A stretch of 64,000 bases of DNA from Rhodopirellula bahusiensis (lineage in GTDB: Bacteria; Planctomycetota; Planctomycetia; Pirellulales; Pirellulaceae). The notes below the pieces were generated by a model. It saw only the letters and a list, made by a program, of their open reading frames with translations, ran no database searches and was not told the origin of the DNA. The stretch spans positions 124,001 to 188,000 of the forward strand of contig NZ_NIZW01000003.1 in assembly GCF_002727185.1 (NCBI RefSeq), written 5' to 3'. Both the position numbers and the translations under genes were made by a program. Positions 1 to 9,173 of the stretch are shown here, one piece after another (position 1 is the stretch's first letter; each line of letters begins with the position of its first letter).

Positions 1-924
1 CGCGTTGGCGTTTTCGACCAGACGGCGGATAGAAGGAGGCGGCAGGATTCCGCCGGTCAGCACGACGGCCGCCGGCGAAGGGCCATCGGGTTGCGAACAT
101 GCCAACACGCAGCCGACCAGGATGTCGCTGCGGTCACCGGGTGTCATCACGAGGGCTGCGTTGGAAATTCGTTCCAGAAATCCGGGCAGTTGCATGGCCG
201 CGACTTTGCGAACCGCGACTTCTCGGTCGAGCGAGGATTCATCGCCGGAGACCAGTTTGGCACCGATGCCGAGCTGAATTTCGCGAACGGTTGGTTGGCG
301 AAGAAGCGGTTCTTCGGGAAGGAAGTACAGAGGTGCTTTGGAGTCCAATTTGGATGTCTTGATTGCCGCGTTCAATGCGGTCGATTGATCGTCGGGGACT
401 TGGTTGATAATTGTCGCGATCAGTTGAGCACCTCGGTCGACGAAACTTTCGTTTCCAATCAGCACCGATTGAACGCACTCATCGACCGAGCGATTTCCCA
501 TCGCGTAAACCGACAGAACACGGGAACCGATGTTCGCGGCGATGTCCGCGTTCAATTCGAATTCGAGTTCGGGTGCCAGGCCTTGGTAACTGGTGCCTTC
601 AACGACAACAAAGTCGGCTTTCGCTTCGAGTGACTTGAATCGTTGTTGAATGAGCTGGATGAGATTGCTATACCGGTCATCCGCCAGCATTTGCCGGGCT
701 TGCGCACGCGTGACGCCAAACATCTCATCGGCCGGAGTGACAATCCCGTATCGAGATCGCATCATGCGGATGCTTTGGTCCTCGTCAGGGCCGACACGAA
801 CGACTGGGCGAAAGAAAGCGACGCGGCCGAATCGCCGAGCGGCCAGTTCCATCATGCCCAAGGCGACCATGCGTTTGCCGGTCGCGTTGCCATTGGTGCC
901 GATGTAGATACTTCGTTGAATCAC
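1..924 (-). CDS. pta: Phosphate acetyltransferase, N-terminal part (cut by window edge)
   Basis: Phosphate acetyltransferase interconverts acetyl-CoA and acetyl phosphate in the cytoplasmic Pta-AckA pathway. Only the first 308 codons are here; the reading frame is open through base 1, so the catalytic C-terminal domain lies outside. The visible part is the regulatory half of the long (E. coli-type) Pta: a BioD-like P-loop region starting IYIGTNGNATGK, the FFRPV segment, and the GVTRAQARQML stretch that is very typical of this family, followed by a DRTGG-like region. I chose the GTG at 924 because it places the Ile-Tyr-Ile-Gly strand at the usual distance from the N-terminus; no ATG in frame lies close upstream and no strong ribosome binding site is visible. 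An acetate kinase gene might follow beyond base 1, which cannot be seen. Identification is confident; the exact start is less so. Confidence 0.85.
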   Translation of the reverse strand, partial: MIQRSIYIGTNGNATGKRMVALGMMELAARRFGRVAFFRPVVRVGPDEDQSIRMMRSRYGIVTPADEMFGVTRAQARQMLADDRYSNLIQLIQQRFKSLEAKADFVVVEGTSYQGLAPELEFELNADIAANIGSRVLSVYAMGNRSVDECVQSVLIGNESFVDRGAQLIATIINQVPDDQSTALNAAIKTSKLDSKAPLYFLPEEPLLRQPTVREIQLGIGAKLVSGDESSLDREVAVRKVAAMQLPGFLERISNAALVMTPGDRSDILVGCVLACSQPDGPSPAAVVLTGGILPPPSIRRLVENANA

Positions 925-1033
925 AGGTCTACCGTGCCGCAGTTTGAGTCGCCCATCCGAATCACGAAGTCGTCAACGTAGACGCCCCCGCAGACCGCGG
1001 CAACTGCGGCAGAAGCGACCTTCGCCGGACAGC

Positions 1034-2659
1034 CTAATGTCGGATTCCGATGAGAACCGGATCATGATCCGAACTGCGATAGGGATCGGCATGAAAGAGT
1101 TCGGCAGGGTTGTACTCTTGGTTGTAGTCCAAAGATCGCGGCTCATCAGCGTTGATGTGCCATGTTGCGACGCCGGAAACGTTGTTCGCCAATGCCTCGG
1201 TGGCGAAGGCATGGTCGAGGATGCCGGACTGCCCGTAATAGACGTACGAATAGGGAGTCTTCTCATTACCGGTTTCAGAGCTTTGCTCAAAGCGTGCCTG
1301 CAAATCCACCAAGCCATTGGCTCGCAAGACGTCGATCGGGTCTTCTTGTTGGTAGGCATTCAAGTCGCCAATGACGAGGACTCTTGGTTCTGTGCCATCT
1401 GACTTCAGCGAATCGATGTAATCACAAATCGCCAAGGATTGAGAACGTCTTCCCGCATTGAAGGCACCTTGCCCGTCACCTTTGTTTTTGTTGTCTGGTT
1501 CTGCGTCGCTTGCACCGCCCTTCGATTTAAAATGGTTGACGATCACTGTGAATGGTTCGCCTCCATCGTTTGGTCGGAAGGATTGTGAGATCGGAGTTCG
1601 GGCAATGTGAAAGGCGTCGTCGCGAATGATGGCGACATCGCCGTTGGGTGAAGCTCGATCGGATCGATAGATGATTCCAACACGGATCGCGTCTCGTCCA
1701 CCGGGTGCATCTCGAAAGTCATCGGGCAAGCCACAGCCTTGGAAGGCTTCTTTGCCGATCGCTTTGTTCAACGCCGCAACGAGTAGTTTCTCAGCGTCGA
1801 GGTTGTTCTCGATTTCCATCAGGCCGATGACATCGGCGTCCAACGCAACCATCGCGGAAACGAGTTTGACTTCCTGGCGTTTCAGTTCTGCAGCGGAGTC
1901 CGCACCGCGAGCATTGTTGTTTCCATTGTCGAGTGTGGTGAAGTAGTTCAGCACGTTGAAACTGGCCACGGTCACATCCGCTTCACCAACGTCGGGGCGT
2001 TGCGGTCGCCGGGCGGCTGTCCATCGCAGAGGTTGATCTGCAACGAGAAGAAGTTTGCTGCCGGCCTGGACCATCTTTCCTGAGACGCCATGCAAGACCG
2101 ATCCGAGACGGACTGTCGCATCCGTTGTCCCCAAGTTCGGGAACAACAATGGTGGAAAGATATTTTGGGTTGCCGGTCCATCATCGAGCGTGATGATGGC
2201 GGTGTCGTTGAATTTCTGAGCCTCGGTCACTTTGGCAACATTGCTGCCGCCCTCAAAGGAGTTGGCACTCGGATCAGCGTCGTTTGGGTCCACTCGGCTG
2301 GTCGGCACATACAGCCGTTGGCGGGCCACGTTGATCTGTCCCCGGCGGACGAGATCGTAGGTGTCCACGATGACGAGGTCACCTTCGATGGCGACCTTCT
2401 TTCCGACCAGCGATTGCCAATCAACCGAGCTCAAGTCGCCGCGAATGACGACTTCATCGGTGCTGAATGCTCGAGTTTCAGGCTGCTGCAAATCCGACGT
2501 GACGGTCGATGCTGAGGTAGCGGGCGACTCTGGTGTTTCAAGCGTGGTGTCTATGGAAACGTCGGGTGCTGTTGCTGGTTTGCATCCCAATGATGTCAGC
2601 AAGCCAAACGCTAGCGAAAAGATTAGGGCGATTCGAATTGGATTGTTCAATTGATTCAT
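1034..2659 (-). CDS. Secreted ExeM/NucH-like nuclease (endonuclease/exonuclease/phosphatase family), lipoprotein
   Basis: Predicted extracellular or surface-bound DNase, 541 aa. The N-terminus is a lipoprotein signal: a hydrophobic stretch ending in LTSLGC, so Cys26 would be lipidated. Residues about 65-210 look like the OB-fold region of ExeM-type nucleases (VVIRGDLSS..., VAIEGDLV). The C-terminal half is an endonuclease/exonuclease/phosphatase domain: VASFNVLNYF, the metal-binding Glu in VIGLMEIENN, IVNHFKSKG, the catalytic GDLNAYQQ, and the terminal SDHDPVLIGI. In the family these nucleases degrade extracellular DNA for phosphate or nucleoside scavenging or biofilm turnover; the substrate here is inferred. 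It follows pta on the same strand after about 110 bases but is probably a separate unit. The ATG at 2659 gives a good signal peptide. Confidence 0.85.
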   Translation of the reverse strand: MNQLNNPIRIALIFSLAFGLLTSLGCKPATAPDVSIDTTLETPESPATSASTVTSDLQQPETRAFSTDEVVIRGDLSSVDWQSLVGKKVAIEGDLVIVDTYDLVRRGQINVARQRLYVPTSRVDPNDADPSANSFEGGSNVAKVTEAQKFNDTAIITLDDGPATQNIFPPLLFPNLGTTDATVRLGSVLHGVSGKMVQAGSKLLLVADQPLRWTAARRPQRPDVGEADVTVASFNVLNYFTTLDNGNNNARGADSAAELKRQEVKLVSAMVALDADVIGLMEIENNLDAEKLLVAALNKAIGKEAFQGCGLPDDFRDAPGGRDAIRVGIIYRSDRASPNGDVAIIRDDAFHIARTPISQSFRPNDGGEPFTVIVNHFKSKGGASDAEPDNKNKGDGQGAFNAGRRSQSLAICDYIDSLKSDGTEPRVLVIGDLNAYQQEDPIDVLRANGLVDLQARFEQSSETGNEKTPYSYVYYGQSGILDHAFATEALANNVSGVATWHINADEPRSLDYNQEYNPAELFHADPYRSSDHDPVLIGIRH

Positions 2660-2975
2660 GAATCGTAGAAGTGGCTGTAGCGGGAAGAGGGGGAGCGGTC
2701 CTCACCCAATGATCTCCACGCTAGGGATTCTTTGAACATGATCTTCGAGATGGTGGTTCGCCTGTCAATCGTGATAAACGCTCTTAAGGAGGCTCTGGTT
2801 TGGCAAACGTTCTTTCTAAACCGATTCTTCATGGATCGTTCGCTGCCTCAAGCTTCTAGCCCGTAGAAAGCGAGCGTCGGTTCATCGAAAAATCAGGCTT
2901 TACCGAGGTTCGGGCAATTCGTCTTCCTTCGATTGTGGATAGGATGTTGCGGACCGCACACCTGGGAGCCATTCA
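2660..2975. other. Intergenic region between divergent nuclease and sulfatase genes
   Basis: About 316 bases with no convincing gene. It must hold the promoters of two divergent exported-protein genes. I see no clear -10/-35 pair and no strong inverted repeat. The sulfatase start at 2976 lacks an obvious ribosome binding site. Confidence 0.5.
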
Positions 2976-4331
2976 ATGCGAAGCGTTTTAATTTTTCTGT
3001 CCGCCAGTCTTCTGAGTGGTTTGCCCTGTTCGGTTGGGTTGGCTGAAAGACCGCATGTCTTGTTCATCATGGCGGATGACATGGGATGGAAGGATTTGCA
3101 CTGCCAGGGCAACGACGTGTTGCGGACGCCCAACATCGATGCATTGGCAGAATCAGGGGTGCGTTTCGACAACGCCTACGCGGCTTCCACGGTCTGTTCT
3201 CCAACCCGTGCGGCTCTGATGACAGGGCTTGCTCCCGCGAGATTGCACATCACCCAGCACGGGGCGGATAGCAAGTCTTTCTGGCCGGAAGATCGATTGA
3301 TTCAACCTCCGTCGACCAAACATGAATTGCCTCACGAAACCACGACGATGGCGGAGCGATTGAAAGCGGTGGGGTACACCACTGGATTCTTTGGCAAGTG
3401 GCATTTGGGCAGCGACAAAAAGTACTGGCCAACCGAACATGGTTTTGATGTCAACGTTGGCGGTTGCGGGCTAGGGGGACCTCCGACGTATTTCGATCCT
3501 TATCGCATTCCCGCGTTGCCGCCTCGCAAAGAAGGCGAGTACCTGAGCGATCGTTTGGCCGATGAAACGATCGATTTCATGCGGCGTGAGAAGGACCAGC
3601 CGATGTTCGTGTGCCTGTGGACTTACAACCCACACTATCCGTTCGAGGCGCCGGAGGATTTGATCGAATATTACAAAGGCAAAGAAGGTCCCGGCCTGAA
3701 GAACCCCATTTACGGCGGCCAGATCGAAGCCACCGACCGCGCTGTCGGACGCGTGCTGCGTGAGTTGGATTCGCTCGGTATCTCGGACGAGACCTTGGTG
3801 GTATTCACCAGTGACAACGGTGGTTGGTCCGGTGCGACTGACAACCGACCGCTGCGAAAAGGAAAGGGGTATCTGTTCGAGGGTGGTTTGCGTGTGCCTT
3901 TGATCGTTCGCTGGCCTGGCGTGACCGAAGCGGCGACGGTGAATGAAACTCCTGTGATCAGCATGGATCTAACAGCAACCGTTTTGGATGCTGCAGGGGT
4001 CGGGCTTGCCGGCGATGAATCACTTGATGGCGAAACATTGCAACCGTTGTTCAGCGGTGGCAATCTCCAGCGTGATGCGTTGTACTTTCACTACCCACAC
4101 TTCGCGTTTCACAAAGACAATCGTCCTGGTTCGGTGATTCGCAGCGGCCAATACAAGCTCATTCTCCGTCACGACGATGATTCCGTTGAACTGTATGACT
4201 TGGAGAATGATCTGAGCGAGAAGAATGATCTGGCTGAGGTTCACCCCAAGGTGACCAAGGATTTGAAAGCTCGCCTGATTCAATGGCTCGAGACGACCGG
4301 CGCCGGAATCCCAAAGAAGCGAAGCAAGTAG
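2976..4331 (+). CDS. Secreted arylsulfatase (sulfatase family S1)
   Basis: Type I sulfatase of 451 aa that would hydrolyse sulfate esters, probably on algal polysaccharides (substrate inferred). Residues 1-24 form a signal peptide. The metal-binding Asp pair follows in FIMADDMGW (D34, D35). The formylglycine motif is CSPTRAALMTG with Cys74, which needs conversion by a formylglycine-generating enzyme; none is encoded in this window. GKWHLG and a late FTSDNGG segment supply further active-site residues. Length is normal for a single-domain S1 sulfatase. It is convergent with the SHD1 gene downstream, with an inverted repeat between them at 4359-4416. Substrate subfamily cannot be assigned from sequence inspection. 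Confidence 0.92.
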   Translation: MRSVLIFLSASLLSGLPCSVGLAERPHVLFIMADDMGWKDLHCQGNDVLRTPNIDALAESGVRFDNAYAASTVCSPTRAALMTGLAPARLHITQHGADSKSFWPEDRLIQPPSTKHELPHETTTMAERLKAVGYTTGFFGKWHLGSDKKYWPTEHGFDVNVGGCGLGGPPTYFDPYRIPALPPRKEGEYLSDRLADETIDFMRREKDQPMFVCLWTYNPHYPFEAPEDLIEYYKGKEGPGLKNPIYGGQIEATDRAVGRVLRELDSLGISDETLVVFTSDNGGWSGATDNRPLRKGKGYLFEGGLRVPLIVRWPGVTEAATVNETPVISMDLTATVLDAAGVGLAGDESLDGETLQPLFSGGNLQRDALYFHYPHFAFHKDNRPGSVIRSGQYKLILRHDDDSVELYDLENDLSEKNDLAEVHPKVTKDLKARLIQWLETTGAGIPKKRSK

Positions 4332-4358
4332 GCAGAAATGATTGGGGTTGATCCCGTG

Positions 4359-4416
4359 AGCCGTTTGGGCAGTCGCCCCGATCGTGCGTGGGAACCGTGG
4401 CTAACGCCAAACGGCT
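4359..4416. repeat. REP-like inverted repeat between convergent genes (possible bidirectional terminator)
   Basis: AGCCGTTTGG at 4359-4368 pairs perfectly with CCAAACGGCT at 4407-4416. It lies between the convergent sulfatase and SHD1 genes. The long loop and absence of a U-tract argue for a REP-like element at least as much as for an intrinsic terminator. Confidence 0.5.
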
Positions 4417-4478
4417 GATTTAACTAACGACATCTGCGTGCCTGCTTCGATCCGCTTCTCATTTGCCAACCACAACCG

Positions 4479-6305
4479 CTATCGAACGTTGAGTTCGGTG
4501 GTGATTCGCTGCAGCGGCATTGCGTTGCCCTGCGTGTCGCGAAATTCGACCAAGTTCTTGGTTTTGATGAAGACGGCATAGCAGACCGGTGGCGACTTCT
4601 GCGCAATTGCGGTTTCGAACGTTTGTCTGGAAACCTCAGGGACGGAGGATTGGAATTCAACCAAGTCGCTTTTCGTCTCCGTCATGCAGAACTTCTTCCC
4701 CTCGTGGGTCCACGTTCCCCGTTCGCGGCTGGTGACGCTGTAGAGTTGTTGGCTGTTGCTTCCGCTGGACATTGCTAGCGTGGAATAGACTTCATAGGTA
4801 CCGTCGGGAGCAAATCGATAGGTGCTTCGATTCATTCCCTTGTTCCCACTGGCGTAGGTTTCCTCCAGTTCGAATTTCCAGCGTCCAAGCAATTCTGAAG
4901 CGGGCTTGTCGGCGGCGACTTCTTTGGGCTGGCTGGTCGAATCGGTTGCCATCGATTTTGGTGACGTTCCGTTCTCGGCGACCGGTTTCAGTGGTAGATC
5001 GAGAGCCCGCAGTTCCGAACTTGAAACCACACACGCGAAGTGGCCCATTGGAATCGGTGCACCCAGCCCGCTGTATTGGTCGACTTTGGCTCCGGACTTC
5101 CAGTCGACCAGTGTGCTGCCATCGATCAAGACATAATCGTCGTCGCAAAAGATCGCGCCGTTGCTGGTGCCGACACCGCTGATTTCGGTGTCTTGAATCC
5201 ACTCGTTTCTGCGAAGATCCAGAATCAAAACGCGACCGATCGAAGACAAATAGAGTTTGTCTTCGCTGGGATTGAAGGAGACCTTGGGATAGTAAATGCG
5301 TCCGAGATCGCTCAGAGATTGTGACCCCGTGACCTTACCTTCCAACAGATCGACCATCACCAGTTGCGTTGCTGACGCGATCGCCAATTGGCTCAGGTTA
5401 GCGTTCGTGTGCCAGTAGGGTGGCGACCCCATTTCGATTTGCCAAAGTGCACGTCGTTGTGGCATTTGCCAAGCCACGATGTGCCCACCTTTGCTGCAAG
5501 TGATCAAACGGTTGTCGGGGCCGGCGGTCGCGAAACGGATACCGGGGTTGGATTGACCCGCGTAGGGTTTCCAAATATCGCCGCGTTGCACCTTGCCATC
5601 GCGGATGTCCCAAGATTGCAAGTCCTCGTTGGTGGTCGTTCGATCCTTGCCCATGCCAATCATCACGACCGTACTGCCATCGCCGAGGATGGCGTTCGGT
5701 TGCATGGCGGTTCCGGAAACCGCAGGCAACTCGGTCAGTTGACCGGTGCGGAAGTCGCCAATCATCAAACGAGTTTGAGCCGACGGTCCACTGCCGCTGA
5801 TGTCACTGACGGCTGCTTTCATCAACAAGCTGTTCGCAGCGTGAGCCTGCCGGTTTCCATGCGGTTTCGGCAGAGCGACTGGGGTGGGTTCGAACTCCGA
5901 CGACTTTGGAGCGGAGACTTTCACGTTCCAAACGGTGTTTGAAAACTTCAAACGTGGGGCGGAGTCGAGTTCCGCCTCCGGATCGTTTGAAACTTCGATT
6001 GGTTTCGGTTGGTCCGCATCCGACGTAGGCGGGGCCGGAGATGAAGGGGCGGACTCCATGTTTTTCAGATAGGTTTGATCGGCGTCGCTGAGCCGATCAC
6101 TTGGGATCTCAATCTTGCGTCCTGACCTTGTCTGCAAGACGACCTTCTTGCCGACCTGTTCGATCAGTTTCGCGGTGACTTGAAAGCGACCGCTGGAATC
6201 CTTCCACACTCGTTCCGTGCTTGGCAGGTTGTCCTGCGCCGCTGCCGCTGCGAAGGTCAGGCAGAACAACAGCGACGGAATGATTCCAATGGCGATGCGA
6301 AACAT
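4479..6305 (-). CDS. Secreted SHD1-domain protein with beta-propeller-like middle
   Basis: Unknown function, 608 aa. A signal peptide covers about residues 1-23 (cleavage near AAAAAQD). Residues about 32-85 are an SLA1-homology-domain-1 (SHD1) fold: RVWKDSSGRFQVTAKL, then KIEIPSDRLSDAD, a small beta domain very common in planctomycete exported proteins. The centre (about 130-450) has repeated short segments such as LITCSKGGHIVAWQM and LYLSSIGRVLILDL that look like WD40/beta-propeller blades. The C-terminal 130 residues form a separate domain starting ELLGRWKFELEE, which resembles a lipocalin-like stress-response module (guess). It is convergent with the upstream sulfatase and 117 bases beyond the stop of the next minus-strand gene, so it could be the tail of that operon. 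Confidence 0.75.
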   Translation of the reverse strand: MFRIAIGIIPSLLFCLTFAAAAAQDNLPSTERVWKDSSGRFQVTAKLIEQVGKKVVLQTRSGRKIEIPSDRLSDADQTYLKNMESAPSSPAPPTSDADQPKPIEVSNDPEAELDSAPRLKFSNTVWNVKVSAPKSSEFEPTPVALPKPHGNRQAHAANSLLMKAAVSDISGSGPSAQTRLMIGDFRTGQLTELPAVSGTAMQPNAILGDGSTVVMIGMGKDRTTTNEDLQSWDIRDGKVQRGDIWKPYAGQSNPGIRFATAGPDNRLITCSKGGHIVAWQMPQRRALWQIEMGSPPYWHTNANLSQLAIASATQLVMVDLLEGKVTGSQSLSDLGRIYYPKVSFNPSEDKLYLSSIGRVLILDLRRNEWIQDTEISGVGTSNGAIFCDDDYVLIDGSTLVDWKSGAKVDQYSGLGAPIPMGHFACVVSSSELRALDLPLKPVAENGTSPKSMATDSTSQPKEVAADKPASELLGRWKFELEETYASGNKGMNRSTYRFAPDGTYEVYSTLAMSSGSNSQQLYSVTSRERGTWTHEGKKFCMTETKSDLVEFQSSVPEVSRQTFETAIAQKSPPVCYAVFIKTKNLVEFRDTQGNAMPLQRITTELNVR

Positions 6306-6422
6306 ACGTGGCTTTCAACAGTTCGAACGACGGATTGAATATGCGAGCGCGGGACGCATTGTACCGTTGTTCAAAGCAAGAGTTGTTGCGACGGTTGTTG
6401 TTTGTGCAGCGGCTACGCCTGT

Positions 6423-9173
6423 TCATTTTTCGCCTGATGCATACTCCAGACTTTGTTTGCCTGATTGGTCGATCCGAGTGGCCGCACCGCTCGCACCACC
6501 GACGATGAACTGGCTGCCGTCGCGATTGGAATCCAATGCGTATAGGTAATCTCCAGCGACCTTGGCGTTGGTTTCTCGAGAGCCATTGTCGGTGCGATAG
6601 ACGCGGAAGTGACTGTCGCCGCTGGCAACTCCAACGCGATTTTCGCGGCCGATATAAACCAGTTTCGTCACTTCGGTTTTGAATCCTGTGATCGTGCGTG
6701 TGGCTTGGCCCGTTTCAATGTTCCAGATTTTGACCGAGGCATCAGCAGAAGCCGTTGCGAGTTGACGACCATCGAGGTTCCATGCGATCGAGGTGACATG
6801 GTGCGTGTGTCCTTCGAGCGTTTTGATCAGCGTGCCCGATTCAATGTCCCACAGCTTGATCATTTGATCGGCACCGCCGGCCGCCAAGATCTTACCGTCC
6901 GGCGAAAAGCGGACACACAGAACGGTGTCGCCATGCGAGTTGGGGATCTCGCGAATCAGGGAACCGTCGGAGACTTTCCAAAGCATCAATTCACCGGCCC
7001 GTGAAGGATCGCCGCCACCGGTGGCCAGCAATTTGCCGGAAGGATGAACGTCGATGCTCAACACGCGATTCGCAAACGGGCTCGGACCGGTCGTCGCACC
7101 AATGGTCTGGCGAAGACTCCATGAGCGGGACGGAGCAACGAAAGCCTGGGTCTCGCCGTTGGACCCTCGAATCAGGACGCAACGATCGCCGCTGGCGATC
7201 AGTTGTCCGTCAGTTGGCAGTTCGGACAATTCGGCCAACCAGTCACCGGTTGCGGACCACAGACTCCATGCGTTTTGCGGTGCGTCGTCGGTGTTGGCGG
7301 CGTGTGTGAGGATGCGCGATCCTGAGTCCATGACGGCGAGTGTGGCATCGGTCGCGCGAGATGAATCATGCCGTGATTGAGAAGCGGCGGCCTTGGCTTT
7401 CTTTGATTCGTGATCTTGTTTGAGTTTCGCGAGGACCTGCTGATGACGTTTGTGTTCCGCTTCCAAGTCCTTTAGCCGAGCCTCACCGCGGGCTTTGATT
7501 TTCTCGGCTTGACTGAGTTCTGTCACGGCAGCGGCGAGTTCGCTCTCTTTGGTCGCAAGGGCTTGCTTGGCTTCTTCAACGCTGGCCTGTTTCTCGTCTC
7601 GCAGTTTGGTTTTGGTTTCGATTTCTTTGGCAATCGATTCCAAGTTCTTCTTCTCTGCCGCAACGTCGTCTTCGGCTTGCTTGACATCCTTTTCTTGCGC
7701 CGCGACCAATGTTTCGGTGACGAGTGTTTGCCAATTGTCGTTTGCTAATTGAGCTTTGGCGACAGGATCCGTTTTCGCGACTTCGACATAGCTTTGATCG
7801 GCGATGTTGTATTGTCCTAGGGCTCCTGACGCGGTGCTGATCCACAGCGAGGTCCCGTCGGGCGAGAGCAAAGCGGACACGGCGGGAGCGGGCAATTTGC
7901 CGGCCGCTTCGAACGTTTGATTGGTTGGATTCCAGTTGGCAACGTTGCTGGTTGCATCGATCGCGATCAACTGATCTGGAGTCTCGGACGTCGAGAGGAT
8001 CGCAAGCACGGTTTGGTCAAAAACGTTGTGCTCTGTGTTGGTCCAAGTGTCTCCGTCTCGGTTCCAAAACAAGACCTGGCCATCGTCGGTCGCGGTTGCT
8101 AAGCGATCTGGTCCGGTCCATTGCATTGAAGTGACCGCGTTTGCCGCATCGAGGGTTTCGATGTCTTTGCTGTCGACGCGAACGATGCGAATCGTGTTGC
8201 CCCACTGCATCGCCGCTTGATGACCATCGCTATCCAGCATGATTCGGACTTGGGTGGGATCGTCTGTTTTGAAATCTTCAGGCAGATCGAAACTCTTCAT
8301 CCACAGCCATCGATCTTTGCCGACTTCCGCCACACTCAGCTCTCCACGACGCGAGAGTTTCGCGAGATGAGTTCCTTTGGCATTGATCGCAATCGCCAGG
8401 GTGTCGTCTTGATTGATCGTGGGAATCGTGGCTGGTTCGAACGGTGTCCTCTCCCAAATCTTGACGTTGCGATAACCCGCCGAGATGAGTTGTTGGCCGG
8501 TCGGATTGAAGAACAAATCTTGGACGAAGTCATCGTGAGCCGGCTTTGTTTCTTCGCCTTCGACGATTGCAAGCGTTTCAATTGGTTCAGAGGACTTGGT
8601 GCCGAACACACGAATCTGGTTGCCAAAACTGACCGCGGACAATCTTCCGTCGGCGGTCATGGCTGATCCGTAAACCGTTTGCAAGTCGGTCGGTAGCGGT
8701 TGCCATTTTTGTTCCGCCGGAACGTCGGTGGCTTGGTCGACGATGGCGCCGGTTTGGATCCAACGCTTTAGCAAAGCAAGCTCCTTCGGATTCAAAATCG
8801 AAGCCGAAGCATCGTTGTCCTCCGGTGGCATCACGGGATCATCCGCGTGGGATGCGAGCAGGAACAGTCGACTTTCCGCGGGGTTTCCGGGAACGATGAG
8901 ATCATCCAAGTCGGAGGTCCGGATCTGTTCTCCGGATTCCAGGTTCACTCCGCCTTCGTCGTCGCTGGTGTTGTGGCAGGCAACGCAGTTTTTTTTCAGC
9001 ACCGGTGCCACGTCGCGGCTGAAGAGGACTTCATGGCCGTCGGGCAAGTCGTCGATTGGGAGCGTGTCTGCGCTCACTTGGTTGGGCGTGCCGACGATCG
9101 AATCAAGTCCGACGCTCCACTCAAAACTCAGTGCCAGCACGACGAGCAATGTCTTTGTGGCTGGGCGGATCAT
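6423..9173 (-). CDS. Planctomycete cytochrome c (PSCyt1) / coiled-coil / WD40 protein
   Basis: Exported 916-residue protein. After an N-terminal signal peptide comes a PSCyt1-type cytochrome c domain: heme-binding CVACH with Cys63, Cys66 and His67, and a likely axial Met115 in DPVMPPEDN. Residues about 170-480 contain WD40-like blades. Residues about 485-600 are a charged Lys/Glu/Ala-rich coiled coil. The C-terminal part (about 660-900) has clear WD40 repeats, for example VLCVRFSPDGKILAAGGADQ followed by IKLWDIESG, then SIAWNLDGRQLATASADA and KIWNIETG. It starts inside the stop of the pre-peptidase gene (4-base ATGA overlap), so translation is probably coupled. This is the last gene of the PSD1 operon. 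The biochemical role of these cassettes is unknown; an electron-transfer or c-type-cytochrome-linked surface function is inference. Confidence 0.85.
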   Translation of the reverse strand: MIRPATKTLLVVLALSFEWSVGLDSIVGTPNQVSADTLPIDDLPDGHEVLFSRDVAPVLKKNCVACHNTSDDEGGVNLESGEQIRTSDLDDLIVPGNPAESRLFLLASHADDPVMPPEDNDASASILNPKELALLKRWIQTGAIVDQATDVPAEQKWQPLPTDLQTVYGSAMTADGRLSAVSFGNQIRVFGTKSSEPIETLAIVEGEETKPAHDDFVQDLFFNPTGQQLISAGYRNVKIWERTPFEPATIPTINQDDTLAIAINAKGTHLAKLSRRGELSVAEVGKDRWLWMKSFDLPEDFKTDDPTQVRIMLDSDGHQAAMQWGNTIRIVRVDSKDIETLDAANAVTSMQWTGPDRLATATDDGQVLFWNRDGDTWTNTEHNVFDQTVLAILSTSETPDQLIAIDATSNVANWNPTNQTFEAAGKLPAPAVSALLSPDGTSLWISTASGALGQYNIADQSYVEVAKTDPVAKAQLANDNWQTLVTETLVAAQEKDVKQAEDDVAAEKKNLESIAKEIETKTKLRDEKQASVEEAKQALATKESELAAAVTELSQAEKIKARGEARLKDLEAEHKRHQQVLAKLKQDHESKKAKAAASQSRHDSSRATDATLAVMDSGSRILTHAANTDDAPQNAWSLWSATGDWLAELSELPTDGQLIASGDRCVLIRGSNGETQAFVAPSRSWSLRQTIGATTGPSPFANRVLSIDVHPSGKLLATGGGDPSRAGELMLWKVSDGSLIREIPNSHGDTVLCVRFSPDGKILAAGGADQMIKLWDIESGTLIKTLEGHTHHVTSIAWNLDGRQLATASADASVKIWNIETGQATRTITGFKTEVTKLVYIGRENRVGVASGDSHFRVYRTDNGSRETNAKVAGDYLYALDSNRDGSQFIVGGASGAATRIDQSGKQSLEYASGEK

